A stretch of DNA of 64,000 nt from Malachius bipustulatus (Eukaryota > Arthropoda > Insecta > Coleoptera > Melyridae): assembly GCA_910589415.1 (NCBI GenBank), contig OU342630.1, forward strand, positions 4,340,001 through 4,404,000, written 5' to 3'. The number at the start of each line of letters is the position of its first letter. The first letter of the stretch is position 1. The notes beneath the pieces are model-generated. The model searched no databases. It saw only the letters and a list, made by a program, of their open reading frames with translations, and was not told the DNA's origin. Shown piece after piece: positions 45,797 through 57,014 of the stretch. Position numbers and translations under genes: made by a program.

Positions 45797-48345
45797 ACAG
45801 GGTTATTCACGGTATACGCCACGGAAGTTTATGGCCGTGTCTCTGGATTTTAGGATCTTTTTATTTTTGGAGTGGATAGAGATCCGGCAGAGGTACGTTT
45901 TAAAATTATATTCATAATGTACAGGTGTCCCAAAAGCATAAAACATATCAAAGTTATGTTTTTTTAAATGGAATGCTCCTATGCTATTGCATTTTCAGAT
46001 TGTCTGAGAAATGAAAATAAGATTGACTTTTACAGTTTGAAGTGAAACAGAGTGCCTTTACAAATGTCGATGCGCATGTTAAAATCGAAAACGTAGAGTT
46101 TCTACCATTCACTGATCTTCTATGAATTCAAATGTCAGTCGTCAAGCTTTCAAATTTAGAAAGTCAAATGTCACTGTCAGTTTCCTCTTGGTAACATGGC
46201 GGATCCAGCGGAAATAGGATTATTTATTATTGTGGAATTTTTTATGTCTGTTTAAGATTATCCAAGTAAGTAACTACCTATCAACTGTAAAATAATTAAT
46301 TAATTTGATCATCCAAGTCCAAAAGCAAAATTATTAATCTTTCAAAACAATAGGGTTGAATTTTGTCACGTTTTAAATGCCATGCTTTATTTTTACCTGC
46401 TGATTTGTTTAAATTAACTTAGTTCACATTTTCTAAATAATGAGTTTTGATTAAGGGATAATTCTAAATTGGTTTAAAGAAAGTTTATTGAATAATTAAC
46501 TTCACATTCCAGTAGGTAGGTACTTACGAAGAGTTATTTTAAATGATCTTATTTTAATCACACTTCTCATACACGTGCAAGGTTTTTGTTAGAAATGGAT
46601 TAACAAACTATAAAGGATTTCTTTCTCATATTTTATATTTGATGTATCATTCTAAATATGTGCTGGGGCCACCTTTTATATTTTATCATAATTTTACGAA
46701 CCACATGACTCTGCTCTATTTATTTATTTTACAATTCATGCCTGCATTTATTAACCTGTGTGTGTCAAAAGTTTATTTAGTCCTTCTACATTTATGTTAT
46801 GATAATTTACTGCAAACGTAATCAAACCGAATCATTTATCGAACCAACCATTTTGTGTATCTCCAGAATAATATTTAGTCGACTCGCTTCATTCTTATTG
46901 TATATTATGTTCTAACCATTTTCTAACCATCAATTGCTGCCGCCACATTTTATAACCATGTACCTACTTATTATGTTTTGCCATGTTTTTATCTCATGTC
47001 ACATGTTCGTTCTTTATTATTATTTTTCATGCCGTTTATTTAATCATTTATTTGATCGATGTCTTATTTAAATTGTCTACTGAACATTCTTGATTTAATT
47101 GCTGTTTATGTACTTATACTCTTTTGATTATTTATTTATATTTCATGAACATATTTATTTAACGAAACTGTCCAATCGATGATGATGCATTTTGATTTCA
47201 AATCGATCTTTGTAATTGTAAAGTCAGGTTCTCTTATTTTTCTGTGAAATAAATTAACGTAAAGGTCATTTCTCGTTCTTCGTCAAACTCAATTCAAAAG
47301 GGTGGATCATTCCGATTGCTAATTGTTTACTGAACTGTTGAACTAGAATGTATGGGCCTTATGTGAATCTAACTAACCTTTTCGTCCTTGCCACGAGGGA
47401 GTCAATTAAACAGCCAAGCAGGTTGCCTCCTTATCCGGACCCTGTAAAAGGGACTCTTCCAACTATAGGCGGATTGCCTCCTTAGCCGGACTCCGTTACA
47501 TTGACATACTAACAAAACCCATTCCCATTATTATCTTAAAGACCTAGATTTCTGTGGTAATGCTTCAGTTTAAAATGATTCGCGCAAATGGGTCATGAAA
47601 GAGGTTCTTCTTTTTCAGTCATTCAATTTAAGGGGGCCACATTACTGAATTTACTGCGCATGACGCAGAACCTCTATTTTAAGAGGTTAGGTAGGCTACA
47701 CTACAAGTTCGTGTTTAAATTGAGAAGTTTATGAGTTATAAACAAGTGAAAATCGTCATTTTTCAAGTTCAAGGCTCTGTACAAGGAAAACGGCTTAAGA
47801 TAGAGAAAAACGGCTTACATGTCCCTATTTTAACTTTTCATGTACTATCCAATGATGTAGATGGAATGTTTATACAGGGTGATAAAAATTTGAAAAATTC
47901 TGAGATTTCTCCATGCGTCGACAAATAAAAAAAATCAAAGAAAGTACAAATAATGTTTCTATACCATAGGATAGTACATGAAAAGTTAAAATAGGGACAT
48001 GTAAGCCGTTTTTCTCTATCTTCAACCGTTTTCGTTATACAGGATCTTGAACTTCAAAAATGACGATTTTCACTTGTTTATAACTCTAAAATTTCTCAAT
48101 TTAAACACCAACTGTAAAAGCCAATCTTATTTTTTCTTTTCAGACAATCTAAAAGTGCAATAACATAGGAGCATTCCATTTAAAAAAACATAACTTTGAT
48201 ATGTTTCATGCTTTTGGGACAGCCTGTACATTATGAATATAATTTTAAAACGTACCTCTGCCGGGTCTCTATCCACTCCAAAAATAAAAAGATCTTAAAA
48301 TCCAGAGACACGACCATAATCTTTATATTAACGGGTACACCCTTT
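45797..48345. mobile_element. Fold-back family F element, left arm itself interrupted
   Basis: TTATGGCCGTGTCTCTGGAT, ATCCGGCAGAGGTACG and AATGCTCCTATGCTATTGC at 45829-45990 are mirrored near 48150-48316. The inner arms (47711-47870 and 47960-48110) mirror each other through AACGGCTTACATG. The left arm is broken between about 46042 and 47711 by about 1.67 kb of other DNA. Confidence 0.72.
46042..47710. other. Insert of unknown type within the fold-back arm
   Basis: This stretch has no counterpart in the opposite arm. It ends with two similar blocks, TTGCCTCCTTATCCGGACCC (about 47420) and TTGCCTCCTTAGCCGGACTC (about 47477), then CGTTACA at 47502. An AATAAA lies near 47248. These traits recall the 3' part of an LTR, but I find no TG start or target duplication. 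No coding region is recognised. Confidence 0.4.
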
Positions 48346-48856
48346 ATATTATTGTATTTTTAAATTGCCTGGCAAAATCTAATACAGGTGGTTTTTACAA
48401 TTGGAATTTAGGTTGAGTAGTTTATGAGTTATACCTAAACAAGTGGAAATCTCAATTTTCAATTTTCAAAGCATCTCACATTGAAAACGGCTCAAGATAT
48501 TTAAAAACGGCTTACATGTCCCTATCTTAACTTTTTACAAGGCATCCTGCCATGTGGTTTAAATTTTTATACAGGGTGATGAAAATTGAGAGATTTTTCA
48601 TCACCCTGTATAAAAATCTAAACTACATAATAGAATAGTTTGTAAAAAGTTGAGATAGGGACATGTAAGCCGTTTTTAAATATCTTGAGCCGTTTTCAAT
48701 GTGAGATGCTTTGAAAATTGAAAATTGGGATTTTCACTTGTTTATAACTCATAAACTACTCAACCTAAATTCCAATTGTGAAAACCACTTGTATTCGATT
48801 TTTCCAGGCAATTTAAAAATGCAATAATATAAAGGGTGTCCCCGTTACAATAACGA
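48329..48856. mobile_element. Near-complete palindrome of family F, about 528 bp
   Basis: The left arm from AACGGGTACACCCTTTATATT through AGGTGGTTTTTACAATTGG to ACAGGGTGATGAAAATTG is mirrored to AATATAAAGGGTGTCCCCGTT at 48856. There is almost no loop. It is the best preserved family F member. Confidence 0.82.
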
Positions 48857-49058
48857 AGCAGGTGTCAACTTCCGGTATTTCCGGAAGTGCGACCATTTTG
48901 AAAATATTTTCATTGCATTTCTCATAGTCACTTATGTCTGGAAAATTTTAATTTTGAAACTGTAGGATCAATATTTCCCAAGATATGGCCGCTGTTCATT
49001 CTTAAATGCCCACCCGGTACATCACATCACAATTTCTGCCCCGAAAGAGCACACCTAC

Positions 49059-51399
49059 ATGCCTTTCCGAGAAGACCATCAAACAGATATACTAGATATT
49101 GCTTTACTCAAAAACTTCACAATACCCATTCATCACGATGTATATGTAGAACTCGACTCAGACCATCTCCCTGTAATTACAACATTTATTGAGCCCCCAG
49201 AAATAGCAAGCTACCCCCCACGACTGATTACAGGATTAGTTGACTGGGAAAAATTCAAGACGACACTAGACACATCGTGCGACAAATGCAGCTACAGAAA
49301 CCTACGAACAATGCAAGAAATTGATCATTCGGTACATAGCTACACGGAACTCATAACATCAGCCGTTCATAAATCCACCACCAGCAAAATTCGGTTCAGA
49401 CACAAGCCCTCGACACCCCAGTATATTCTTAAATTAATTAAAGAAAAACACTCAGCCCGAAGACTTTGGCACAGAACCAAGCACCATGAGCACAAAACGA
49501 TTTTGAATCAGCTAACACACAGAGTCAAATGGGAACTAGACAATTACAGAATAAAATCCTATCAGCGCTACATATCAGAACTGCAGCCAGGCGAACCTTC
49601 GATGTGGCAAATAACAAAGAGACTACTGAGGCAGCCTACAATTATTCTACCAATAAAACATGGTGGTGTGGTGTACAATAGCGACGCAGAAAAATATCAA
49701 GTATTTGCGACACATTTACATGCTACCTTTATACTGACCCCAGAAAATGAATCCGACAAAGAAGAAGAGGTTACAACAGCAAACTCGAGATCCCTTACAG
49801 ATGAATTAAATATAGACTACACAACCACAGAAGAAATAACTGCGTACATAAAAAACCTTGCTCTAAAGAAAACACCAGGAAATGATCTAATACCTAATGT
49901 AGTACTAAGACATTTGACCGACAAGGCTCTAATTCATATGAAGGACATATTTAACGCATGTCTACATACGGGATATTTTCCCATGAAATGGAAGGAGGCG
50001 GAAATAATACTATTTCACAAGCCAAATAAACTTAAAACCTCTTGCGACAGCTACAGACCGATCAGCCTGCTACCAACCATCTCCAAAATACTCGAACGAG
50101 TACTCTGCAATCGATTAAATGACCATCTCAATGACGCCGACATTATACCCCCCCCCCCATCAGTTTGGGTTCAGATCAAAGCACTTAACAATACATCCAA
50201 GCCTTCGATAAAGTTTGGACGGAAGGTCTAATATACAAGCTACGCCGGTTAAATACACCAGGATATCTGGCAAACATCATCTCATCCTTCCTAAAAGATA
50301 GAACTTTTTCTGTAAAAATTAACTCAAGCTTCTCGCCCTACCACCCAATCCAAGCAGGCATACCACAAGGCTCAGTTCTTGGTCCAGTCATATTTAATGT
50401 ATACATGTATGACATTCCAGTACTCGATGCAATGTATGCCGACAATACAGCTCTTATATCTAAAGACCATGACATTTACGCAGGCGCCAGCAAACTTCAG
50501 CAATCACTCAACCAATTATCAGCTTGGTGCAAGCGATGGAAAATTAAACTGAACCCAAGTAAATGCGAAGCTAAAATATTTACCCTCCGAAGACCGGCGA
50601 CACCTGCAAACCTTCTCATCGACAATACACTTGTCAAATGGAACCCCACGATCAAGCAGTTAAATATCTCGGCGTGCATCTAGACCGAAGACTAACATTC
50701 GGTTTCCACATCAATAAGAAACTAAGGGCCGGTTGTTCGTACGTCAGTTAAAAATTTTGAGATAACTATTGATTTTAAATTGCAAATTTTGAAAATACGG
50801 CGAATATAATTAATGATCTTGTATTTTCAATCAGTAATTTACTCTTCTCAAAGTGAGCAGAATTCATTTTCAGAAATATCAGACCAATGGTTTGATAATA
50901 CAGGGCATTTTAAAATCAGTAGTTATCTCAAAATTTTTAACTGACGTACGAACAACCGGCCCTTAATGAATGTCATACGAGACTTGGGATACTGTTTCCA
51001 ATTATTAATAGAAAATCAAAGCTGAAACTTGAGTGCTCCATCTTGATCTATAAGGCGGTGATCAGACCTATTGTAATGTATGCCTGCGTAATCTGGGGCA
51101 CGGCTTCCAAAACGCAAATTAAAAAAGTCCAAACCTTTCAAAACAAGGTGCTACGCATAGCCTGTAACTGCCCCTGGTTTGTGAGAAACAAACAAATTCA
51201 TAAAGAAACTGGAATTCCTCTTGTTGACAGCTATGTCCGACAGGTTGCTTCAAATTTTTTCAAATCTCTCAGCGACTACTCCGGAGCAACCTACTTCCAA
51301 CTGGGTCAGAAATCAAATCACCCGAGACTCAAGAAAAGGTTACCCCAAGACATGCTGTTGAACAATACTACTGAGAACGAAGCTAGTGACAGTGATTAA
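49059..51399 (+). pseudogene. Jockey-like ORF2 (endonuclease end and RT), inactive
   Basis: The first part keeps the endonuclease end (TDILDIALLKN, ELDSDHLPVITTF) and a linker, then the RT fingers (KKTPGNDLIPNVVLRHL, YFPMKWKEAEIILFHKPNK, SYRPISLLPTISKILERVL). A run of 11 C (50148-50158) shifts the frame before QFGFR. A deletion removes the palm strand that normally holds the first catalytic Asp, leaving FDKVWTEGLIYKL. Then come GIPQGSVLGPVIFNVYMYDI and MYADNTALIS, where YADN replaces the catalytic YADD. A MITE (50727-50963) interrupts the thumb. The C-terminal region IYKAVIRPIVMYACVIWGTA reaches the stop at 51399. It cannot be active. Confidence 0.88.
50727..50963. mobile_element. 237-bp MITE in the LINE
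   Basis: Inverted ends of about 42 bp: GGGCCGGTTGTTCGTACGTC on the left and GACGTACGAACAACCGGCCC on the right, continuing through AAAAATTTTGAGATAACT. The flanks are TAA and TTA, so no clear direct duplication is seen. Confidence 0.88.
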
Positions 51400-52137
51400 A
51401 ACAAAACATTGAGTGTCAAGCGCTTGCAATTGTTGTGAATTAAAAAACCATGAACTCATGAACACGCTATTTATGTAAATGCTACACTATAAATTGTCAA
51501 AAATAACCTGTATAACAGTTTGTAATGTTGATCGGGTTCATCTACAATAAAATTAAAAAAAATAAAAAAATTTTGTTACACTGATTATAAGAAAAATGAG
51601 GCTTAAAATAAAAAATTTGTCTTTCGAATATGTTTTTTCCTTTAAATTACTTATTTTTTTTGCATTTTAACGCTATAAAGCTCTGGTAGTTTTTTTAAGA
51701 ACAGTCAATTACCTGTGCAGCGGTAGGTCAATGTTGAAAATCCAATAATCCAGTCTCCGGCAATCCAATCTACGCGCGCAAACATGTGCATGTCGGTGAT
51801 GAACAATTTTGAATTGACGACTTCGTCAACGAGTCGAAAATGCGCATGAAAAATTGAGCACTTGTTTTAATTTACATTCAATGTGCACCATTTCTACGTT
51901 AATTGTTCAGAAATATTCAATATGTATTTGAAATTGCAAAACATGCACACGAGTTGACAACTTTATTTTGAAAACTTTCTTTATTGCATGCTTAGTTGCT
52001 AAATTTAAAATAAAAAACATATAAGTGTATTTTTTGATGAAAAAAATCAAGTAATAGTCAGTTAAACAAAGTGCAATTAGAATATTTTGGCTAAATCAAT
52101 GGAATACTGTGCTTTTACAAGTGTCAAAATTAGAATT

Positions 52138-52956
52138 TTATTTTTTTCTAGCACGTTTCGATGAGCCAGTCTCTTCCTCATTGTCTTTGTTTATTATTGC
52201 ACAAGAAATGTTGTCTGCATTTTTAGCTCGGCTATAGCAAGGCAGGGGAACTGTGGTTGGCAAATCGTAAGTGTCTTCATCATCGCTGCTGTCACCAGTG
52301 ATAACCGCGACGTTTAAACAACTTTGACCTGAGCAGTTCATGCAAACTGCAGAGCATTTCAGTCCTGCTTTTCTGCAGCCACAAGCTGCCCCGCAATCTT
52401 TTGTGCATGCACACGAAAAAACCTTGAGAATTGAAGATGGAATTGGATCCTTGGTGCTCATTCTGGGTTCTAATCCACATTTACGTCTCTTCCAGCCCAA
52501 GGTTTCCGCTTCCAAGATATTGCCAAGCCATCTTTGTATTTGATAGCAAGTTCGAAATGAATGCTGCTCAGCAGCTGATTCCGATGGTGGCAAAGAAGTA
52601 AGATCCGATTTTTTCTTTTGTCCTATGTGGGAGAAAAAGTTAAAACGAAATTCGTCTAAGATTTTTATTTTGTTTCCGCCGTAGAGAGCGATAAAGACTT
52701 CTTTTCCTGTTGACGCAATCAGTTCGTGGTTCGGTTTTTTTTGATTTAAAATAGTACAACATTTGTTACAGATGTTTTTTTTTAACGCTGAAATCAATTT
52801 TGTTTCACCATATCCGAAAATAGTTGATGAAGTATCACAACCAGAAAAAGCATGTATAAAAAGTACATGGTCGACAAGTTCCTTGTGTTTAAGGCTGGTT
52901 GAAGAGTAGAACTCAGTTTTTTCTGACCCTTTTCCAAGTTTTTTGAAAAAAAACAT
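52138..52956 (-). CDS. Cysteine-rich protein fragment of unknown function
   Basis: A 272-codon open frame runs from 52956 down to 52138. The N-terminal half has HVLFIHAFSGCDTSSTIFGYG, EVFIALYG and LDEFRFNFF. The middle has TSLPPSESAAEQHSFR. The second half has a cluster CACTKDCGAACGCRKAGLKC followed by SAVCMNCSGQSC, which could bind zinc. The tail is acidic, then basic (SSKRARKK, a possible nuclear signal). Proteins with the IHAFSGCDTTSA, LPPTEAA and CxCRKAGLxC order are multi-copy in many invertebrate genomes and are usually much longer. Here the frame starts at the arm/loop border of a fold-back, so it looks like a captured C-terminal part. The start Met is uncertain. I do not know its function. 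Confidence 0.6.
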   Translation of the reverse strand: MFFFKKLGKGSEKTEFYSSTSLKHKELVDHVLFIHAFSGCDTSSTIFGYGETKLISALKKNICNKCCTILNQKKPNHELIASTGKEVFIALYGGNKIKILDEFRFNFFSHIGQKKKSDLTSLPPSESAAEQHSFRTCYQIQRWLGNILEAETLGWKRRKCGLEPRMSTKDPIPSSILKVFSCACTKDCGAACGCRKAGLKCSAVCMNCSGQSCLNVAVITGDSSDDEDTYDLPTTVPLPCYSRAKNADNISCAIINKDNEEETGSSKRARKK

Positions 52957-53399
52957 TAGTGACGGTAATTAACAGTTCTTCAAAAAACTATTTAGGCTTT
53001 TCATCGTTAAAATGCAAAAAAAAATAAGTAATTTGCAAAAAAAACCTTATTCGAAAGACAAATTTTTAACTTTAACCTCAATATTTATTTTATTTATCAG
53101 TGTAACAAAAAATTAAGAGTATAAAAAATGTAAATAATTCCATAACGAAGAGAATGATAATTATGTCATTTGCTTATTTGCGACAAATAGGAGCCAAGAT
53201 ATTTGTGAAAATATAAAAAAACTCTTTTTTACATAACTTCGCAAAAAAAATTTGCACGATGCTGCAAATTTGGATTTAACATCTCTTAATAATTTCGTAT
53301 AGTACAAAATTTGTGCATGGTAACGCAAACTGAGGACATTTTTGAGGACGATTCTACTGGACTATTTTTGCCAAAATTTTAGTCGGTCTAGGTGATTAA

Positions 53400-55240
53400 T
53401 TCTCCTGAGAATTCTCCAGAGAAGAAGGAAAAAAGCTTATGAGGATTGTAGAATGTGAAAATTATGAAAACGCAGAAGTAATTCCCTCCCAAGAACCTCA
53501 AAACAAACCACATTTAGTTAGATCTGGATCAGTTTACAATTTCTAATGTTTTTTTTATAAAATGAAAATCTGGTAAGAAAAGTTTCTAATTATTTTTTTT
53601 TGTTTATCGTTTTAAGATAGGTAGGTATGTGGGCTTTTAGAAGTATGTTTCCAATTTGCATTAGTAAAGTATTACAGGTTTGCCGATTTGAGTTCCGATC
53701 CATTGATGTGCTTATTAGTGTTAAATCGCCAGTGTTGTTATTATCCAATCGATTCATTTATTATTTGTGAAATTGATTAATTTCTTAATATGGGAATGAG
53801 AATTTAATATCAATTAAATTCTTAAATTGAACAGTTCTGTTGATCTTTTAATAACCCACGGGTATATGAAAAATATATAATATATTTAATAAAATATTCA
53901 TTTTAGTTTTTAAATTATTGCTTATGCAGTTAATAGTTTATGTACCTAATTATTACTAATTATTACTAATTAATAATTACTAATGTATGTCTCATTTTCT
54001 ATCGATTGAATGAGTATTATTATTATTGGTAATCATTTATTTTAGGTTATTTATTTTGAATTTTGAATGTCAAATAAGGTTGAGTAAGGAAATAAAAAGG
54101 CAGGTTTTCTTGGCTTTATTCATTTAACTCAGTTACACTATTTGTATTCAGTATTCCTCACTATAGTTAGTTAGAATATAAAATTTTTAAAGATAAATAC
54201 ACATGGAACCGTTTTTAGATCGGTTAAATATTAACCGATTTAATCGATTTAATTAAACATGCAGTGTGAGAATTGCAATTAACTACTGTAGTAATATAAA
54301 GTTTCTTGGCTAACTGAATCGATTCATTCACGATTCATTTACGATTTCAGTTAGTTTCTCTCATGGTTCAGCTTCCCCCGTTAGATCCCATACGTTTAGG
54401 AAAGCTTGTGAACCAGTATAGTTATGTAGCATAAATAAGATCGTTTTTGAGTTCCTAGATAATTAATTTTTCAACCCGTCAATAAGCAGTTCTACATGTT
54501 CAGGGATCCAGATGTATTCTCGATACATTTCTTGTAAGACTAAGAATTTTGTGGTAAAGTAGTTGATAATACTTTGCAGCTGGGTAACTTGGATCCATAT
54601 ACTGGACGAAGTTACAAATTTCGTTACAAAATCAGTTACAAATTTACAAATCGCCTAAAGTGGTCAGAATCTATCACGGTAAGAGGTATATTGCACCTTG
54701 CACCTGAAAAAAATTTGCTATTGATTTACTAAGATTTTCTTAAGAGTTTTGATACCAATATTAGTAATTAATTACTATTTTTTGTTTGTTTTTTCCTTGG
54801 GTACCAAATTTTTTCGGTATAGTTTTTTGAGATCAAGTACATGATATTGGTGGCTTAACTGATATATTATTTGATGATGATATGCCAAAGCTAGTCGCGC
54901 CAGAGAAAGTGATCTAGTGAGACTAGCAGTGGCGACTGCAGTGAAACGCCAAATGACCTGTTCCATGTCAATGGTACTGGTGATGGTAAAAAACTTAAGC
55001 AAAACCCTAAAATAAATAAATATAATCAGTACTTCACTCAGTTTTTTTATAACTGAAAGTTTCAAACATACTTTATCAACTTCTGTTTCCAGCTCCACCC
55101 CTATTTCGACATGTACCAGTGTTTTCATGAATTTTTTTTTCACAAAATGCTTCTCTAAGAAAAAAAATTATGGGAACTTGTCATTTTTTTTTTTAATATT
55201 CTATCTGATTCCGCGAGGTTTCCCACATTTCCCCGGACAC
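53400..55240. other. Unassigned sequence
   Basis: A short plus-strand frame with ECENYENAEVIPSQEP near 53455 might be coding but is not recognised. A degraded element end, GGACACCCTGTATAAG, lies at about 55238. Confidence 0.35.
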
Positions 55241-55328
55241 CCTGTATAAGAAAATTAGGATTCATCTTCATACAGACAGATAGTATGGTATTTCACTAAT
55301 CATACAATCATTCGCTAATCATGCAAAG

Positions 55329-55641
55329 TTAGTTTAGTTTAGTTTAGTTTAGTTATATAATGAGTGGGTCGATTAGTGACACCTCCACTGCGACCAAGCG
55401 GTCTATTGTGGCTCATATCTAAGTACTTTACATCCACTCTTTCTAGCAGGCCACTGCTTTTTAAAAAGCTAATGACCTTAGATGGTGTGAATGTATCCAG
55501 GTCTCTCGGAGAGAGAAGTACTTTTCCGAACGTTGAGTGCCTGGTTCTTCCCAAGGCGGGGCAGTTGCATAGAACATGCTCTGCTGTTTCTACATCCTCC
55601 AAACACAGGCGACATTCTGCGTTATCGGCGTTATCATACAA
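55329..55641 (-). pseudogene. LINE 3' end with zinc-knuckle and (CTAAA)n tail
   Basis: The minus frame reads NAECRLCLEDVETAEHVLCN followed by CPALGRTR, the CCHC segment at the C-terminus of RNase H-bearing LINEs (CRLCxExxETxxHxxxxCPAL). The end GLLERV and a short 3' UTR follow, then a tail of about five AACTA/CTAAA units (55329-55354). The RT and RNase H parts are absent, as in a strongly 5'-truncated insertion. Confidence 0.78.
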
Positions 55642-55679
55642 AGTAACCTAAACTCGCTATTTTTCGTCCTAAATAAACA

Positions 55680-56200
55680 GGGAATAGCTAATAATTATCT
55701 TAAAAATCGCTAAGCCACTGGCTTTCGTCGTGAAGGTCTCTGACAGCGTTGCCATTTTCACCGCATTCCTCTGGTTTTGCGATCGGTCACTGATTTTCCC
55801 ACTCATATGAAGATACAACTTAGATTTTGGATTTCGAATATCTCTAATTATTTACGAACGGAATGCAGCGTCGTTTGGTAACATAATTACTGATGACATC
55901 TATTGCAGTTGTGGATGAAACGTTCGGAGAAAATCTCCAAGGACCACGGCGAAATAGCTAAAATTCGATTACGATTTAGGGTGAAGATTAAATCGCTATA
56001 GCACTAAAAAATACAAAAATTGAAAATTTTATTAGATAGGTACATAGACAAGTTTTTATGTATTGGAATGAGAAAAGAGATACATGGCTAAAATACCTAA
56101 GCTAATTATGGAAGTTTACCTAATTAAATAATTACAATAACGATATAAGCTTTAAATTGAAATTGAGGTACTATATAAATATGCAAAGAATTTCTTAACA
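55680..56200. other. Unassigned sequence
   Basis: No gene or repeat is recognised. This stretch lies 3' of the gamma-glutamyltransferase exon. Confidence 0.4.
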
Positions 56201-56203
56201 CGC

Positions 56204-56209
56204 TTTATT
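56204..56209 (-). terminator. Polyadenylation signal AATAAA
   Basis: On the minus strand AATAAA lies about 80 bases after the stop codon of the gamma-glutamyltransferase exon, the usual place for a cleavage signal. Confidence 0.55.
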
Positions 56210-56289
56210 ATTATTTGTTAATTGACCTGGAAACAATAACTAATAATTAATGATATCCAAACTTTTTCGAATTTTTTGTAAGAAGTCTA

Positions 56290-56886
56290 CTAATATAAAT
56301 ATTCAATGCTTCCGCTATCAGAGCTTTCTTTTGAAAATGCAGCTTCAATTGAACCGCTTTCGTTGGTAATTCCAGTACCCACATAAGTGAAGTTTTTATA
56401 GAAAATTCTGTGTCCTATTTTTTCGAGGCCTTGTGGCACTTGATTGTCACTTTGTTTCCATTTTTCATCAAATACAAGAGTCAAAGGATCAATTTTAAGA
56501 TATATTTTCTTAGCGGAGAATGACTCGTTCAGAGTCATTTTGAAAAGTAGTTTCCTAGTCATCAGAAGATACATGGTACTTACGATCTTCGGGCCACCGC
56601 CTACAGAAAACATGAACCGAACAGAGCTGTCCCCTGTTACCATTACAGGACACCTGGATGATCTAGGACGTTTGAATGGTTCAAGCCTGTTGACTCTAGA
56701 CATGGGGAGATTGATGAGCTTTGTCTTATTAACTTTGTGTCTTAACTTCCGTGGTAAATTAAAGCTCAACATCTGATTGTTTAAGATGATTCCCGTAGTT
56801 GGCAGCATTACACAAGAACCAAATGCTTCATTTAGTCCAGAAGCCAATATTACTCCATCTCCGTTGCTTGCCAAAATAGAAATAAT
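56290..56886 (-). CDS. Gamma-glutamyltransferase-like, terminal exon
   Basis: The enzyme family transfers or hydrolyses the gamma-glutamyl group of glutathione at the cell surface; the small subunit holds the catalytic Thr. This exon codes for about 198 residues of that small subunit, starting just after the usual Thr (here ISILASNGDGVILASGLNEA). Family blocks follow: FGSCVMLPTTGIILNNQM, RPRSSRCPVMV (the SSxCP substrate-binding serines) and FSVGGGPKIVST (the GG of the oxyanion hole). The C-terminal part is more diverged (DPLTLVFDEKW, GLEKIGHRI, TGITNESGSIEAAFS). The frame is intact and ends at TAG 56290. A splice acceptor (TTGTTAG before ATTATTTCT) lies at 56887-56888, phase 0. Upstream exons with the nucleophile are not in the adjoining sequence. 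The nearby plus-strand genes may lie in its intron. Confidence 0.85.
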   Translation of the reverse strand: MISILASNGDGVILASGLNEAFGSCVMLPTTGIILNNQMLSFNLPRKLRHKVNKTKLINLPMSRVNRLEPFKRPRSSRCPVMVTGDSSVRFMFSVGGGPKIVSTMYLLMTRKLLFKMTLNESFSAKKIYLKIDPLTLVFDEKWKQSDNQVPQGLEKIGHRIFYKNFTYVGTGITNESGSIEAAFSKESSDSGSIEYLY

Positions 56887-57014
56887 CTAACAAGAAAAAA
56901 TAATAAATATTACGTTTATGTATCCAATCGGATGTAGTGGGAAGAAATCCTCAAAAGCAGGTGATTTTCAAGGTCATTTAAAAAACAATACCTAATAAGA
57001 ACTTTCATACATAT

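Larger units (their letters stand above)
49010..51557 (+). mobile_element. Jockey-like LINE, 5'-truncated, A-rich tail
   Basis: ORF2 coding starts within the endonuclease (49059) and continues to a stop at 51397-51399. The 3' end is an A-rich tail (AATAAAATTAAAAAAAATAAAAAA at about 51535-51557, in parts). Immediately after it the split fold-back arm resumes with TTTTGTTACACTG, which marks the insertion point. It carries one small MITE and several coding lesions. Confidence 0.8.
45540..53400 (-). mobile_element. Fold-back element carrying a cysteine-rich ORF, left arm split by insertions
   Basis: The right arm (52966-53390) is one continuous stretch. Its inverse is found in two pieces: 45540-45792 (landmark CGTGCGAATTTTTTTTGC) and 51560-51712 (landmarks TTTTGTTACACTGAT and GTCTTTCGAATA). 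The two pieces join in the order seen in the right arm, so 45793-51559 is later DNA. Without it the element would be about 2.1 kb with arms of about 400 bp and one ORF in the loop. No transposase is present. The outer limits are approximate and the target duplication was not found. Confidence 0.72.
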
